A stretch of DNA of 64,000 nucleotides, taken from the NCBI RefSeq assembly GCF_027595985.1, contig NC_073303.1, positions 375,870,303 through 375,934,302 of the forward strand. The letters run 5' to 3'. Position numbers and translations under genes: made by a program. This document shows positions 22,740 through 34,815 of the stretch, piece by piece. The first letter of the stretch is position 1. Each line of letters starts with the position of its first letter. Origin of the DNA: Sorex araneus (taxonomy: Eukaryota > Chordata > Mammalia > Eulipotyphla > Soricidae). The notes under the pieces are model-generated. The model saw nothing but the letters and a program-made list of their open reading frames with translations, was not told where the DNA came from and did not search any database.

Positions 22740-22897
22740 CCCCCGCGCTCACGGCCGCCTGCGCCGCGGGCCGAGTGGTGGGCGCGGCGGCCGGCCGGGC
22801 TGGTCGCAGGCGCTGCCGCTCGGGCGAGGCGGCCCTCGTGCAGGCGGCGGGGCCGGCCGCGCCCCGGGAGCGCCGGCGGGGAGCGGAGCGGCCGCGG
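22740..22897 (+). other. SOCS6: SOCS6 exon 1 (5' UTR), start approximate
   Basis: The 3' boundary is supported by a strong donor, GCCGCGG|GTGAGCG, with the intron GT at 22898-22899, deep inside the CpG island. SOCS6 in other mammals has a non-coding first exon in a CpG island followed by one exon with the entire reading frame, and this layout matches. The transcription start cannot be read from sequence, so the left edge is a guess. Confidence 0.55.
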
Positions 22898-23520
22898 GTG
22901 AGCGAGGGGCCGGCGGCGCGTGCCGGGGGGGGGGCGCGGCGGGCGGGGGCGCGGGCGGCGGCGGCGCGGGCCGGGGGCGCGGGGCCGGGGCCGGGGCCTG
23001 CTTCCGCCCTGCCCGCCCCGCCGCCGCCCGGCCCGCCCGCCCGCGCCGCCGCCTTTGTTGCCCGCCGCGCGCGGGAGGCGCCGGGGCCCGCGCGGCCTGC
23101 GCGCCCGCCCGGCCCGGCGCCGGGACCCGCGGCAAGTTGGCGGCGGCGCGGGCGGGCCCCTCGGGGCCAACTTCCCCGGAGTTGGCGCGCGCCCACCCCC
23201 GGGGGCCGCCAGCCCCGCGCGCGCTCGCCGCCCCGCCGGGGACGCCCGGCCTGGCCCCCCGCCCGCACCCCTCCCCGCACCCCTCCCTGCACCCCTCCTG
23301 CACGCCACCCCGACCCGCCGGGAAGGCCCCCCGCGCTGCGCCCGCGCTCACCGTCCTGCGGGGCCCCGGGGGCCACTCGCCCACCTGGCTGGGGCGCCTG
23401 TCGGGTGGCCCGTCCCTGCTGCCGGCCTTGGGGCGCCTCCCCGAGCCTCCCCGACGGTGCTCCCGGGGCCACTCCTGCGGGCCGGGGTGCAGAGGTGGGC
23501 GCTCGGCCGCGCACCTGCCG

Positions 23521-26400
23521 GGCTGCGCTCTCTCCCCCTCTCCCCTGCCCCGCACACTTTCACTCTGTCCCTTTCTCCCTCTCTCGCACTCTCTGCGCCT
23601 TATCCGTCCTCCTCCTAGTCCCCCTCTTCTCTCTCCGTCTCTCCCTGCTTCTCCCCCCCCAGCCCCTCTACCCCTCCTTAGGCTTAGCCCTGAGCCCTCC
23701 TCTCTGCACTCCTGGAGGACGCTGGGAGCCCGACGGGGCCTTGCTGGACCTTCCCTGGTGACCGGTGCTGCGTGGTCGCTGCACCGCCTTACAGGAACTC
23801 TCCGCAGGTGCCGCGCGGTTGCTGCCTTTCTGCTGGGACCCGCCACCCCGTGACGTGTCTGCGCAGCCGGGCGGGCAGGTGAAGGACTCAGCCAGGAGCG
23901 TCCCTCGTCCTTTCGGCTCTGTTCTGCGTGTTGTCTCTCCCGGGGAGCTGAGGAAGACTCGTGTTTCAGTGCTCTCCGCAGCCCTAGCTTCCCCCGCTTC
24001 GGAAATGGCCCCAGTGCGTGCTGCCAGTCTCGTCCCGTGACGAAAGGGGAGTCTGCCACCCCACTGTGTCTCGCGGAGTGGACGCAGAGAAAGCCCTGTC
24101 CGGGCTGGAGCCGGGCCAGCAGGTGGGTTTGCTCTCCAGGGGATGGCCGCCACTGTCGTTACCGTGTCCCCGAGTCCTCGAGCTTTGGGCCGGAGGCGCA
24201 CTGTCGTGGCAGCTCCCTTGGGTGACTGTGGTAGTGTCGCCCGCTGGGGGTGACGTTTAGCCCCCGTGGCTCGCGATGTCGGTTCTGTTTGCAGACCGCG
24301 GGCGTGGTGGAGGCGTTCGCGCCTTAGGGAAGAGGGCCGCTGTGAGCCCAGGAGCGAGCTCTGCGGCCCTGGGGGTCTCACTCCTCCCGACGGGACCCTC
24401 AGGACAGCAGCCCGCAGACAGCCTCCCGGCACTCTTGTCACTCCTGTGGCTGGGCGGAGAGAGACAGTGGAGTCTGATGGGCGCCGTGCGGCCTGCGCGC
24501 TCTCCCTGGCTCGCGCCTGCGTGGGGTCTCCCCCGGGGCATCCCAGGGGCTGCCACCGCCGAGACCGGCGTGTGAGGGGAACCGAGCCCCTCGGCCGGCC
24601 CTGGCTGAGTGTGGGGTGTGTGCGGGGGCAGGGGGCGCTGATGCGGGCAGCCCGGACTGGCCCCCACTGGAGTGGGGTTAGGGCCGGGGTTGGCGGGTGC
24701 AGCGTGACTCGGGGCCCTCGGGAGGGGTTCGGTAGGGCGCGAGTGGCGGAGACGGGGCAGGCGCTTTGGCGGTACCGGGCGGGCCGTGGCCAAGTGGATC
24801 CCCTCCCGGCCTGTTTGCACCCGCGAAGTTAAGTGAGGACAGGCTGAGCAGGGGGTCCCTGCGGGGAGTTCCCGGGACCGTGCGGCGTCATGTGTGCCCG
24901 AGGCCCCCGCGGGGAGGCCCCCGACCCACACTCCTGGCCTGCAGGATTGCCGACCCCGTCTTCGATGGTGACCTTCCCCCCGCCTCGGAAGCTGGCTCTG
25001 GCTCCCCTCCCTGCGCCTTTCCTGCTCGTGGGAAACGCAGTTCTCTGCCCCGCGTGTTCTCAGCTGCTTCTGCCCTCCCCGCCGTTGGGAGCGTGGTCCT
25101 GTCTGCCCGACTCTCCAGGCCCCGGCCCGTTCCCAGGCCTTCCCGTCGCGTCCCCGCCCTCCTGGCCTCCGCTCTCCACCCGGGCCCCGCTGCAGCCCCC
25201 TTGCGGCCTCGGGGGTTTCCGCCCTCACACCGGTGACGGTGGGCTCTGCTTTTTCCTGGGCTGTCTCTCCCCAGGGGAGGGGTGGTCTGTGCCCTGCCTT
25301 GGTTTCCCCAGGAGCCTGGGTCGGGTGGGTAGTGGTTCTCGCCCTCGGAGTGCCACTTTCTGACCCAGACACGCTGTGTAGACCCGGGCACTCTGCTGGG
25401 TCTGGCGGGGCTTGTTGGTCCCGATCCGGGAAGACTTGATGCTTGGGTGAGAGCAGCTTTGTTGTGCCCCGCGCAGGTAGCCACGCAGAGACAGCCCCGG
25501 GTCCAGCCACGCTCCCCAGGGGCTGGCCAGGAAGTGTCGGGCACTCAGCAGCGTGGAAAGGCCCTGTGCCAGCGCCGTCCCCGGGGCCCCGTAAGGTGAA
25601 ACCCCAGTCCCCGGGACGCTGGCCGCCCGCCCTCTGCTGGACGGTTGGCAGGAAGGAGGACCGACGGACAGTGAGCCGAGCCAGAGGCCCACGGGCTCGG
25701 GTAGCGGCAGGTGAGGGCGGCTGGCTCGGAACGTCAGCCCCGAGCTGACAGGGTCGCCTTAGGACGCGGCGGACGCCCAGATGCCCAACTGGCCTCGCGG
25801 TCGGTGTTTCTTAGTAGGGAAGCCGTGGGTGAGAGCCCAGGCACACGAGGAGGGCCGCAGCAGGGGACGTCGTCCCTCCTGGCCGGGCCTCGTCCAGCAG
25901 GGGACCCCACCTGCCGTTCTGCGAAGCCTCCGCTCTGCCTTCTTACTGCCGTGATGGGTCGCTCTGTGCTGGGACGGCGCCCGCGTTTTCCTTAGAACAG
26001 GACAGGAGAATCCCGCGTGCAGACGTTGCTCTGGGCGGGCTGTCTCGGCCCCCGGAAGCCGACGCCCGGGCGGTCAGGAGGAAGGAAGGAGGAGGACAGG
26101 CCCCGGCGGTCACTGTGCAGGTGAGCTCGGGCCCTGCACAGGCTCTGGGGACCTGGTGGCCGCCTGTCCCGCATGCACGTGTGGTGAGCATCTCTGAAGA
26201 AGGCGCACGGCACGGCGCCCGGCTCCCCTCAGAGACGCTCCCGTCAGGACCGATGTCAGGAGTCCCAGGGTGCCATCGAGGGTGGCCGAGCTGGCCAGAC
26301 GTGCTGGGTTCTCTGCTTGCGCTGGCACCGATTCTGGCCACGCTGAGAGCACACCGGGCGGCGGGACAGGGCTCTCACACCGTCTCGGTGAGGGGGCAGT
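23521..26400. other. GC-rich intronic DNA, no gene seen
   Basis: Frames of up to 417 codons on the minus strand (24257-25510) and others on both strands overlap each other and carry no domain. They fit chance in GC-rich DNA. Confidence 0.55.
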
Positions 26401-26404
26401 GCCC

Positions 26405-26580
26405 CAGGTTGCTTTATGTGATTTTCTTTTTATGAATTTTGGTAGTTACAATAATGAAGGGATTTCGAACTACTGCGGAATTTTGGTTTGAAGGAAACGT
26501 CCCTTTGATAACAGTCCTACTTGGCTGTGCACGTTGCTTTTGGAATAATACTGTAGCTGTGAGATGGCGCATTTGGGGCG
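26405..26580. other. AT-rich island in GC-rich intron
   Basis: About 170 bp of balanced-to-AT-rich, non-repetitive sequence with sharp borders inside a GC-rich stretch. It could be a conserved element or an old insertion. I cannot assign it to a family. Confidence 0.4.
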
Positions 26581-27735
26581 CGTGCCTGGCAGGTACCCCC
26601 GGCCCAGGCCCTGTGTCCAGCATCTCCCAGGGCAGCCCTAGAGAGCGTTAGCCGCAGACAGAGCCGTATTAGGGCTCTGGGGGTCTGTCCGTGTCCTGGA
26701 AAGTGCTTAGAATTCGGAGGGGTCGTTTATCACTGACCCGCGTCACCCTTGCACAGCTGGCGAGGAGGTGGGGATTGGAGCCGTGTCGGTCAGCCCTGGG
26801 CCCCCCCGGCTGCAGAGTGGTGTCCAGCAGGGCCGGCTCTCCTGCCACCCGTGGGGTGTTGCTACCTGCTCCTGGCATGCAGGGGCCCGGGGCGTGCCCT
26901 CCAGGGCGAGCCCCGTCCTAGCTGGCTCTTGGGGCGTTCCCGTGCTCGGGGGGAGCTGGGGGCCAAGGGACAGTCTCAGGCCGAGCGGCCGAGCTGGGCG
27001 GGGGTCAGAGCCACCCCGACACTTCCGCTGCCGTTGACGGTGCCTTTCGTCCAGCCCCGTGCCTCAGTCGCAGACAGCACCTGGGCTGGCCCGGGGCAGC
27101 CCTGGCGCCGCTCAGCCGCACCCAGCAGCTTCCCAGGGTGGCGAGAGGGGCCCCTCGGGTCGGAGCCTGCCGCCTGCTGGGCTCAGGGACGTTGGGGTGA
27201 GTGACCGAGTTCCCGGGAGTGCGGGCGGGGCTCCCCGGGCCCCTGGGAGCCAGCCCGCTGTCCCCCGCGGGCAGCTCGCTGCTGCCCCGGGCCCGGGCGT
27301 GGCCGTCGGGGCCTTGCTCCCGAGGTCACTGTTCACTGCGTGACTTCTCAACCTCAGGGCCTTGGTCTGTTACCTGAGTCCTGCCCCGTGGCCGGCGCCC
27401 GCGTCCCTCCAGGAGCGTCCCGGCAGCCGGCCGCCGTGCTTCTGCCCCGAGAAGGCGCGGCACGGTTTCTCCTCGCGAGTCCCCCGCACTCGCTTTCTTT
27501 CCTGGCCGGCTACTGTTCCTGGGTGCCGAGCCCCCCAGGTTGACACCTGCATTCCTGAGTCTGTCTGGAGTCCGGCTCTGTGTTGTCACTCAGACGGCCA
27601 CGGGGACTTTGTCCCAGTACCCACCCCCCCCCCCCAAGAACCCCTGACCCGCCAGTGCCCCACGGACACCCCGGCCCCCACTGCGTAAACTCAGCTCTCG
27701 GAACAGAATCTCCGGTTCTGATGACTTTGACTGTT
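26581..27735. other. GC-rich intronic DNA, no gene seen
   Basis: No features apart from a C-rich run near 27625-27638. Confidence 0.5.
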
Positions 27736-27739
27736 TGTT

Positions 27740-28260
27740 GTTCCCTTTCCTTTTTTTTTTTTTTTTTTACTTCATATTTTGGACATCTTCCTCTTTTTTA
27801 AAAAAATTTCTCTTAACTGTGGAGGTGGTGACATTTACACGCGAGGGTGTGTAGAGCTAATCTCCTGGGGCACCACAAAATTCTGAAATCAGTGGTAAAT
27901 TTCAAGTAAGATTTTTTTCAGACACCATCTTTCTTAGGAGTATGTTTTTAAACAGTATGAACGATTCTGTGCTGATACATTTTAAGACTCCTATAGAACA
28001 GATTAACCCTATGAACGCAAAATTAGTGAGGATGAAGGGAGTTAAGAAAAATATAAGGGAGGATTTGCATAGGCCAGTAGGAGCAAAAATGTGGGTTTTC
28101 TCCCACGGAGAGGGACTGTGGTTCTGTGCTAGGGAATGCCGTAGGTACCGCTTAAGTGCCTGCGTTAATAAGTAAAAGACTGTCGTAAAAGTCTCCCTGG
28201 GTGTAACAGAAACTGGGATGAGGGGTACGGCATTCGGCGTAGGGAAATGTGAGTCTGTCC
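27740..28260. other. AT-rich island in intron, starting with a poly(T) run
   Basis: A T-run at about 27751-27769 is followed by about 500 bp of AT-rich unique sequence. The poly(T) suggests the 3' end of a reverse-oriented retroelement at the left edge. The rest shows no family I recognise. Confidence 0.4.
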
Positions 28261-29735
28261 CTGCTGATATGTACAGTCCTTAGCTGTTCCTGAATCTAGC
28301 CGTGGGCACCTGCCGGTGCCATGAGGAAGTGATGCCACCCTTGGTGCCAGGTGCTGAGAAGCCTGTCTTGCCTCGTAAAGAAGCCCCTGTAATATGCCAC
28401 TTGCACGACGGGTTTCGTCGCTGTAAACTCCCTGGTGCTGCCTGGAGCTCTGTCCCTCCCGGGCGCCTGTTCTTGGTACGGCGAGACTCGGAGTTTTGGT
28501 TGTTCTTTGGCTTCGGGTGGGCCTGGGGGCTGGGTGGGGGGGAGGAGGAAGAATTCCTAATCTCACTCCTGTCTTGGCCCCGGCGGGCCCTTGTCTCTGC
28601 TGCCCTTCCCCGCCGGCCCGGGCCTCCCTCTTGCCCGGCCCGCCACACGCTGTCCCCGGCCCTGGCCTCCCTTGCCCTTGCCCTCGACTCAGGAGGTACG
28701 GACGGGCGCGGTGGGTCTCGGAGGATCTAACCCAGACGGGTTTGTTTCTTTTGCTTTTGAAGTGAGGTGTGTGTGTGTTAAGGTCTGACTTTGGGGGCAG
28801 GCAGCTCCCGTTCTTCTTCACATAAATCACGTTCTCAGGCATCGCTGTCAGGAAGCCCCACCAGTGGCCTGGGGCTTGGTCTCCCGTGGTTGATGGGGGG
28901 TGGGAGGGGAGACCAGGGTGGGGCGGGCCGGCGAGGGTCGCAGCCTTACTTCCCTCTAGGGCCCTTGGAAGCCGGTTTGCCCATCTGTGAAGCGTGGTGA
29001 CTCGGGGTCACTGCCATGGTGTGGCGGGCTGTGCTGAGTAACTTAACGATTCCTGCCCAGTGGGGTGGGGTCTGCCCTGGATCCTGACACACACGTGCTG
29101 AGTGTCCTGTGGATGACTTTCTGTATCTCAGGCTGCTTCTCCGAAACGTGTTCTTTGATGTGGTAGAGCAGATGATTTCAGCTGAAAACTTCCGTCCCGT
29201 CAGTCGAACTGGGCGAGAAAGAAATCTTTCCTATTCCGTGCGGACTGGTTCAAACCATCGGGAGATTGCTCTGTAAACTGGAACCTTTGCTTTGAAATCT
29301 GCAGAGAGGAGTCAGAGCGACTGTTTCTTCCCAGTTAGCTTTATGTCCGTGTGTCTCTGGAAGGTGAAGACACGTCAGGAAACAGCCCACTGTAGTTGAA
29401 ATCTTACTGAATTCTCGGTCTCCCCGGGTCCCTGGGGGCACGGCTGTGGACCCTTGGCTCGCAGGGCCGAGGCAGCGCTCGGGTGCCACGTGGTGTCACC
29501 GCGCTGGAACAGCGTGAAGATTGAAGGGTAAGAGAGCCCCTCCCAGGGGACAGCGGCCTCGTCCCCGCTGAGCAGCAGCCGTGCTCTCTGGCTCTGGTCG
29601 GCCAGGACTGTCGGAGCGTCTCTGGGCACCTGCCCTGCTTGGTGGATGCCCGTGAGGTTGATCTCGAGGAGGGGGGAGAATGTTCTGGAAACCCACTGTT
29701 TAGCGCACATAGCGCCTGGACGGGCCTAGACCTGC
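28261..29735. other. Intronic DNA, no gene seen
   Basis: Mixed composition. Frames of 225 codons or fewer have no recognisable content. Confidence 0.5.
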
Positions 29736-29739
29736 CAGG

Positions 29740-29890
29740 GGCCTGGAGATAGCACAGTAGTTAGGGCCCGTGCTTGGCGCCTGGGCAGCGCCCCTTCCGC
29801 TGGCTCCAGCACTGACCCTCTGGCTCCACTGAGGTGTGACCCCAGGACCCCGACACTGCTTGCGATGACCCCCAGAACAAAGGGCCACGT
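29740..29890 (+). repeat. Old SOR-like SINE
   Basis: The head 'ggcctggagatagcacag' is clear. The body is strongly diverged and ends near 'cccccagaacaaag'. Confidence 0.55.
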
Positions 29891-29969
29891 TGACGTGCGG
29901 TATGGGCACGCCTAAACAGGATGTGGGTGGCATGTAGGTGTAAACACACCCTGGTAAGGCCCAGTGAGC

Positions 29970-30135
29970 GCCGGGGCAGAGCACAGCGGGGAGGGCTTTA
30001 GCCTTGCATGAGGCCGACCCAGGTTCGAGCCCTGACAGCCCATATGCTCCCCCGAGCACCGCCAGGAGTAATTCCTGAGTGCGGAGCCAGGAGTTACCCC
30101 TGAGCATTGCGGGTGTGACCCAAAAGGCCCCCAAT
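29970..30135 (+). repeat. SOR SINE
   Basis: Moderately diverged full-length copy: 'agcacagcggggagggcttt', B-box-like AGGTTCGAGCC, 'gtaattcctgagtgcggagc' and a short 'gacccaaaagg' end. Confidence 0.85.
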
Positions 30136-30234
30136 AAAGACTCAGGAGTGAGTATCTTACAGTCGTTCCTAGGAGCTTTCTGAGCGTTTAAATACTGGAG
30201 TAAGGAGCATTTGCTCCGTGTTGCGTTTATGAGG

Positions 30235-30385
30235 CCACAGCAGTGGCTCAGCTGTGAGGCACTGGCCTTGCAGGTGCCCAGCTCGGTCCCACCCCCTGCG
30301 TCCTCTGTGGCCCCCGGAGCCCCGCCAGGAGAGATTTCTGAGCACAGAGCCCGGGGTGAGCTCTGAGCCCCCCTGGGTACGGGAC
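30235..30385 (+). repeat. Old SOR-like SINE followed by microsatellite
   Basis: 'ggccttgcaggtgcccagct' and 'agagatttctgagcacagag' are decayed SINE phrases. Its tail has become the CA repeat that follows. Confidence 0.55.
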
Positions 30386-30387
30386 AC

Positions 30388-30394
30388 ACGCATA

Positions 30395-30462
<68 letters not shown>
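30388..30462. repeat. (CA)n microsatellite
   Basis: About 35 uninterrupted CA units. Confidence 0.95.
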
Positions 30463-30463
<1 letters not shown>

Positions 30464-30910
30464 ACGAACAAAGTTTTGAGCAGGTCACAGGGGAAGGGCG
30501 CTGAGAAATGCCCCCCTGGAAGTCTCGGTCCCTCAGTCCTTGTCACTGAGTCTCGTGCTCCAGGGCGGGAGCGGAGCAGCAGTGGCCGACCCCCGGGGCC
30601 CCTGGGCTGGTGCTGGACAGGGGCGGGCACTGCGGGGCCCGGCTGGAGAGGCCCCTTCACCAGGGAGGGAGACTGGGGGGTCCTCGGGGTCCCGCTGCCC
30701 CGGGCCTGCTGGGCACTGGGGTCCTCAGAGGTTTCCTGGCACCCTTGGATCCATTCCTGGTTTATTCCGCTGTGATGCCGGCAGAACTGTCAGGGTCACT
30801 GCCCTCGCCTTTAGACTTCCCTGTGCTTGACCCTTTGGGGGTCTGCAGGTTCTCGCGACCACTTTTGTCTGGGGCGACACGTGGCCGAGCCCAGGTATCA
30901 GTCCTGGCTC
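30463..30910. other. GC-rich intronic DNA, no gene seen
   Basis: Unique sequence. It is part of a chance open frame of 419 codons (30610-31869) that also runs through tandem repeats. Confidence 0.5.
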
Positions 30911-30914
30911 TGAG

Positions 30915-30998
30915 CTGGGGGGTGTGGCCTGTCGGGGTGTGGCCTGTTGGGGGTGTGGCTTGTCTGGGTGTGGCCTGTCGGGGGCGTGGCCTGTGCTG
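30915..30998. repeat. Short minisatellite, about 17-18 bp unit
   Basis: Four to five imperfect units of the form GTGTGGCCTGTCGGGG. Confidence 0.75.
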
Positions 30999-31854
30999 GG
31001 CCGGGCTTTACCGGGAGCCGAGAGGTGTCACAGCAGTTCTGTTCCTGCCGCACGTCTGTGCTGCTGGCATGGTGTTGTCAAGGCAGCGACAGCGGGCAGC
31101 CGGGTTGTCCCTGGGTGCCAGCTCGGGGGTGGCCCCACCGGTGATGGGGACCTTAGTTCCCTGGGCAGAGCCGGGCCCAGGGTTGGCCTTGGTGCCAGTG
31201 GGGGTGGCCGTGTGGGCGTACAGGTGGCTGGGTTGTGGCTTCCTTGGCGGGGAGCTGCGGTGGGACTGTGAGTGTCAGGGCAGCCTGGGGACCGCAGGGC
31301 TTTGGGTGCCGCCTGAGAGGGAGGGAGGGGCTGCTCCAGGTCCTGCTCCAGGTCCTGCTCCTCGAACCCCCCGCCTCAGGAGTGCAGTCGAGCTGACCGC
31401 CGCGGGCGACCCTGGCAGGAGCCGCTTCTGTCCCCGTGTCGGAGACACGGTTGATGTGGGCCGGGAGAGGCGAGAAAGGGCCTGTGGACCCAGGCGCCTC
31501 GGGTCTCCGGAGGGGCTGCTGCCCCGGGGATCCCAGCCGGGAGCGAGCGGGTGGGCAGGGAGGTCTCTGCAGCTGCCTGCAGAGTCCCGGGGTGGGGGCG
31601 GGGGCACACAGGTGTGGGAACACGGATTCCAGCCCTGGGCCTGGAGTCGGAGTCTCCCGCTGAGCTGGAGCCGGGCTCGGGTTCTCCCTGGGTGGGCGTG
31701 GGAGGGTGTGTGTGCTGGCAGGGGCGGCAGGGGGGTTGTGAGGGGCAGAGAACTGCAGGGTGAGGGGATGGCGCTTGCCTCAGGAGCTGTCGGCTGGGGT
31801 CTGGGGTCGGGGTCTGACTGGGGCCGTGGGGCGGGGGGGATCGGGGAGCGGTCA

Positions 31855-32070
31855 GCCTGGTCCCGTTAGGATGGCCCCAGTCGGCTTGTTCCTTTCCACA
31901 CAGTCCCGTTCACCCTGGCCCGTTCAGGATGGTCCCGTCCTGCTCAGCCTGGCCCGTTCAGGATGGTCCCGTCCCGCTCAGCCTGGTCCGTTAAGGATGG
32001 TTCATTCATCCTGGTCCCTACAGGATGGTCCCGCTCAGCCTGGCCCGTTCAGGATGGTCCCACTCGGGGC
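31855..32070. repeat. Minisatellite, about 34 bp unit
   Basis: Units containing 'gttcaggatggtcccg' and 'ctcagcctggcccg' recur about five to six times with length variation. Confidence 0.8.
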
Positions 32071-32269
32071 TGTCACCAGTGTGCTGGGGGTTTAGCTTTC
32101 TTGCCGGGGTCATCTAGACTTTCTCCCTACTTCGGGCCAGTGTCTGCCTCTGCAGACTCGGTTAAAGCTCAGTGTCGGACTTGAGGAGACTTAACTTTGG
32201 GTGGGACAGGAGAGCTCTCTGTTGTTGCATTGTTCTGTTGTTTGGTGGTCCTGGTGTGACTGAGGCCAC

Positions 32270-32740
32270 GGAAAAGCATATTTGTGTTTTCCTTTAACCT
32301 GGTGGTTTTGTCCAGCCATTCCTTTGAAAAAGCAGCTTAAGAACAAACATAGCTTCAGACTTTTTTATTTAAAAAAAAAAGTTTGGTGCTGGTTATAGCC
32401 TATTTTACAAGTTTAACATCGCAGACACTTTAGAAAGTTTTTTATATGCCACTGACTTTTCTGTATTTCTGATCCAGCTTTCCCCTCTATTCTTTCTCCA
32501 TAACCGGGACCACACTTTACATGGGATTTTGTTCCCTGTGTTTTTGTTCTTGACACACAAGCAGTCTGAGCTTCCCCCCATTATTTATAACTCCGAATAA
32601 ATGCTCATTTGCGTAATTCTCTGAAGTGCCATTGTGTAGATCTGCCCGAAGTTTGTTTACGATTCCTATACAGAAATGAGAAGGTTTCTCGCCTTTAATT
32701 TTAGACTTTTTACCTCTACGCAATGGCGCCAGGGCCGTCG
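32270..32740 (+). mobile_element. Old L1-like LINE 3' UTR fragment
   Basis: AT-rich sequence with 'tgccattgtgtagatctgcc' and 'gaagtttgtttacgattcc' resembles the 3' UTR of ancient mammalian L1 (L1M-type). The match is from memory and weak. Confidence 0.4.
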
Positions 32741-33315
32741 CTGTATTTTGGTTTTACATTCTCTCGACTTCCCGGGGCAGAGTCCGAACCCCGGGAGGCT
32801 GCCGGGACCACGTGCCACATCTGTCCCGAGATGCTCTCCCGGCTGCTGTGTCTGCCTTCTCGCCGCTGGGGACAGCGCCCCTCGGGCCGAGGTTTCGGGG
32901 GAGACCTGGGGCTGGGGGAGGGCTGGTGCGGGGCTCTGGCCGTGCCCCGGGTCCCTGAAGCCCCTACATTGGCCGCCTCCGGCACCTCCTGGTTCCCGGA
33001 TGAGCTGTGGGTTCTGCACCGAGTCTCGGGTGGCTGTGTGGGGCCTGCAGTGCCTGAGCAGGCGGGGCCGGGGGCTCGGGTTAGCGGGGGGGATTCAGGC
33101 CGCAGAGGTCCGGCGTGCAGGTGGGCTTGTTTCCCGTCGGTGCCCCCAGAGATCGGCCTGGGGGAGGTGCTGGGAGTGGTGTGGGAGTTGGCCGGGGAGG
33201 GGTGGGAGCAGGCGTGGACTCCGTGCTGCTGCCCTGCCCCCCCCTCCCCGCTGCTGCTCTCCCTGGCGGGGGCCGGGCCCAGGGAGGAAAGCAGGTCTCC
33301 TGTCCCACTCCTTTT
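32741..33315. other. GC-rich intronic DNA, no gene seen
   Basis: Chance open frames of up to 230 codons only. Confidence 0.5.
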
Positions 33316-33319
33316 TTAA

Positions 33320-33455
33320 AAATTTGTTCCTGGGTTTTGGGGTCGCATTTGGAGATGCTCAGGGCTGACTCCTGGTTCTGTGCTCAGGGGTCCCTCCTGG
33401 CAGGGCTGGGCGCTCAGGGCCTGCTGGGGGCTGGACCTGAGTCAGCTCCCTGCCC
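33320..33455 (-). repeat. Old SOR-like SINE
   Basis: 'gagatgctcagggctgactc' and 'tgctcaggggtccctcctgg' mark a decayed reverse body. Confidence 0.55.
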
Positions 33456-34330
33456 CGGGACCCCCAGCGGCCCTGTGAGAGACCCCCTGTGCGTGTGCGG
33501 CCACGCGGCCACGTGGGTGGGCCGTGCCTGCGTTTCGTTGTTCAGCTTGCCTTTCGCAGCCGCTCTCCCTCCCGAGACCCGTTTGTGGGTCTCTGGGTCT
33601 CGGCCGCTCGTGAGCTCGTGTGGCACCAGAGGCCATGTGGGGTCACTGCCGGGCTCCCGGGAGGCAGGGAGAGGGGCGCGGAGGTTGCCCATCCCCAGCT
33701 CCATGTGAGTGTACAGATTTCGGTCACGAAAGCGAATACCCGAGTTTCCCGGCGGGTTCATTCTCGCACCCGAGGGGCTGTCCCCGGCCGTGAGCACAGG
33801 ACGATGGGGCGCTGTCGGGGCGGGTGCCAGAGACCCCTGTGGCTCGGTGCTTCCTCTGAGGTTTACTCGTGGGTCCCCCAGCAACGGTCTCGGACCTCTT
33901 TAGCCGTGACCCCTGTGCTTGGGTTGGTTCTGCCTTCCGCCTCGCCGGGCTCCGGGAAAAGTGTGCAGTCACTCTGTAGCCAGCCACTGTCGTCTCTGCC
34001 TCAGTCTCCCTCTCTGAAAGCGGGCTCGGCCGTTGCTGCTCCGTGTGTGTGTGGGGGGGGACACTGGGCACCCCCAGCTCTGTTGTCTCCGGGCGGCAGT
34101 GCTGGGCACGGGTCCCGGTTCCCACCAGGGGTGAGTGCTTGCCCCCCCTGGGGCCCAGGATCCAGCAGAGGCGGAAAGGGAAGGCCTCGCGCCGTTGGCC
34201 GGTCTCTAGTGTCCTGTGGATGCTGGCTGGCACTGGTGTGTGGAGAGGAGTACTAAGCTAGCACTGGTCTAGGACTGGCCTCTGGAGGCCACTGCTAGAC
34301 TAGTACTAGAGTAACGGTGAAGAAACACTA
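33456..34330. other. GC-rich intronic DNA, no gene seen
   Basis: Chance frames only. A short G-run follows a TG repeat at about 34041-34060. Confidence 0.45.
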
Positions 34331-34339
34331 GCTGTCTGT

Positions 34340-34610
34340 GTGACTGCTGCTGTGTTGAAGTGTGTTTTCTATATGTTCCTATTTGGGAATGTGTCTGAGC
34401 CCCAAAGGAAGCTTTCCTAATAGCGTAATTACTTCCTTGGTCAAAGCGTGTGTGAATGCAGAGTTCTGATGATTATTTTCAAATAGTCCTCTACAAATCG
34501 TACCAATTTAGTCTCGACAATTGGCTCCAAGTGCCCAGTTCCCACAGCCTTGCCAGCAGCGTCACAGAACTCAGGAGGGAAAATGCCGTGTGTGAATTTC
34601 CTTTCCAGTG
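34340..34610 (+). mobile_element. Old L1-like LINE 3' UTR fragment
   Basis: 'cttggtcaaagcgtgtgtga', 'gtaccaatttagtctcgac' and 'ttcccacagccttgccagca' parallel the well-known 3' UTR of ancient L1M elements in the same order. It may belong to the element at 32270-32740. Confidence 0.6.
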
Positions 34611-34714
34611 GGGTTTTGGAAGTCGGCAGACGATCTGCATATGGCCGGGGGTGCCCTTAGCGTGTGCAGACTGTTGCGTCTGAACACATGTATGTCCCGT
34701 GCGTGTGCCAGTGC

Positions 34715-34815
34715 GGTTGGGCTGGAGAGAGCACGGGGGCTCGTGCCCCGCACGCAGCTACCTTGGCTTGGCCTTGGGGTTCCCCAGCCCCACCGGGAGT
34801 GGCCCCCAAACAGGA
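34715..34815 (+). repeat. Old SOR-like SINE fragment
   Basis: 'gggctggagagagcacgggg' and 'ccccagccccaccgggagtg' only. Poorly preserved. Confidence 0.4.

Larger units (their letters stand above)
21400..23520. promoter_or_regulatory. SOCS6: CpG island and promoter region of SOCS6
   Basis: GC content and CpG density rise sharply near 21.4 kb and stay very high to about 23.5 kb. CCCGCCC and GGGCGGG boxes, the kind bound by Sp1/KLF factors, are abundant and no TATA box is evident. This is the expected architecture of a broadly expressed housekeeping-type promoter. The island includes the proposed first exon and its splice donor at 22898. Open frames of several hundred codons occur on both strands here but are explained by stop-codon scarcity. 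Confidence 0.85.

Noticed and set aside
22423-25510. Open frames of 200-456 codons on both strands around the CpG island (for example 22483-23853 and 24257-25510)
   Set aside because: They overlap each other in several frames, consist of Arg/Pro/Ala/Gly-rich low complexity and have no domain. GC-rich DNA has few stop codons.
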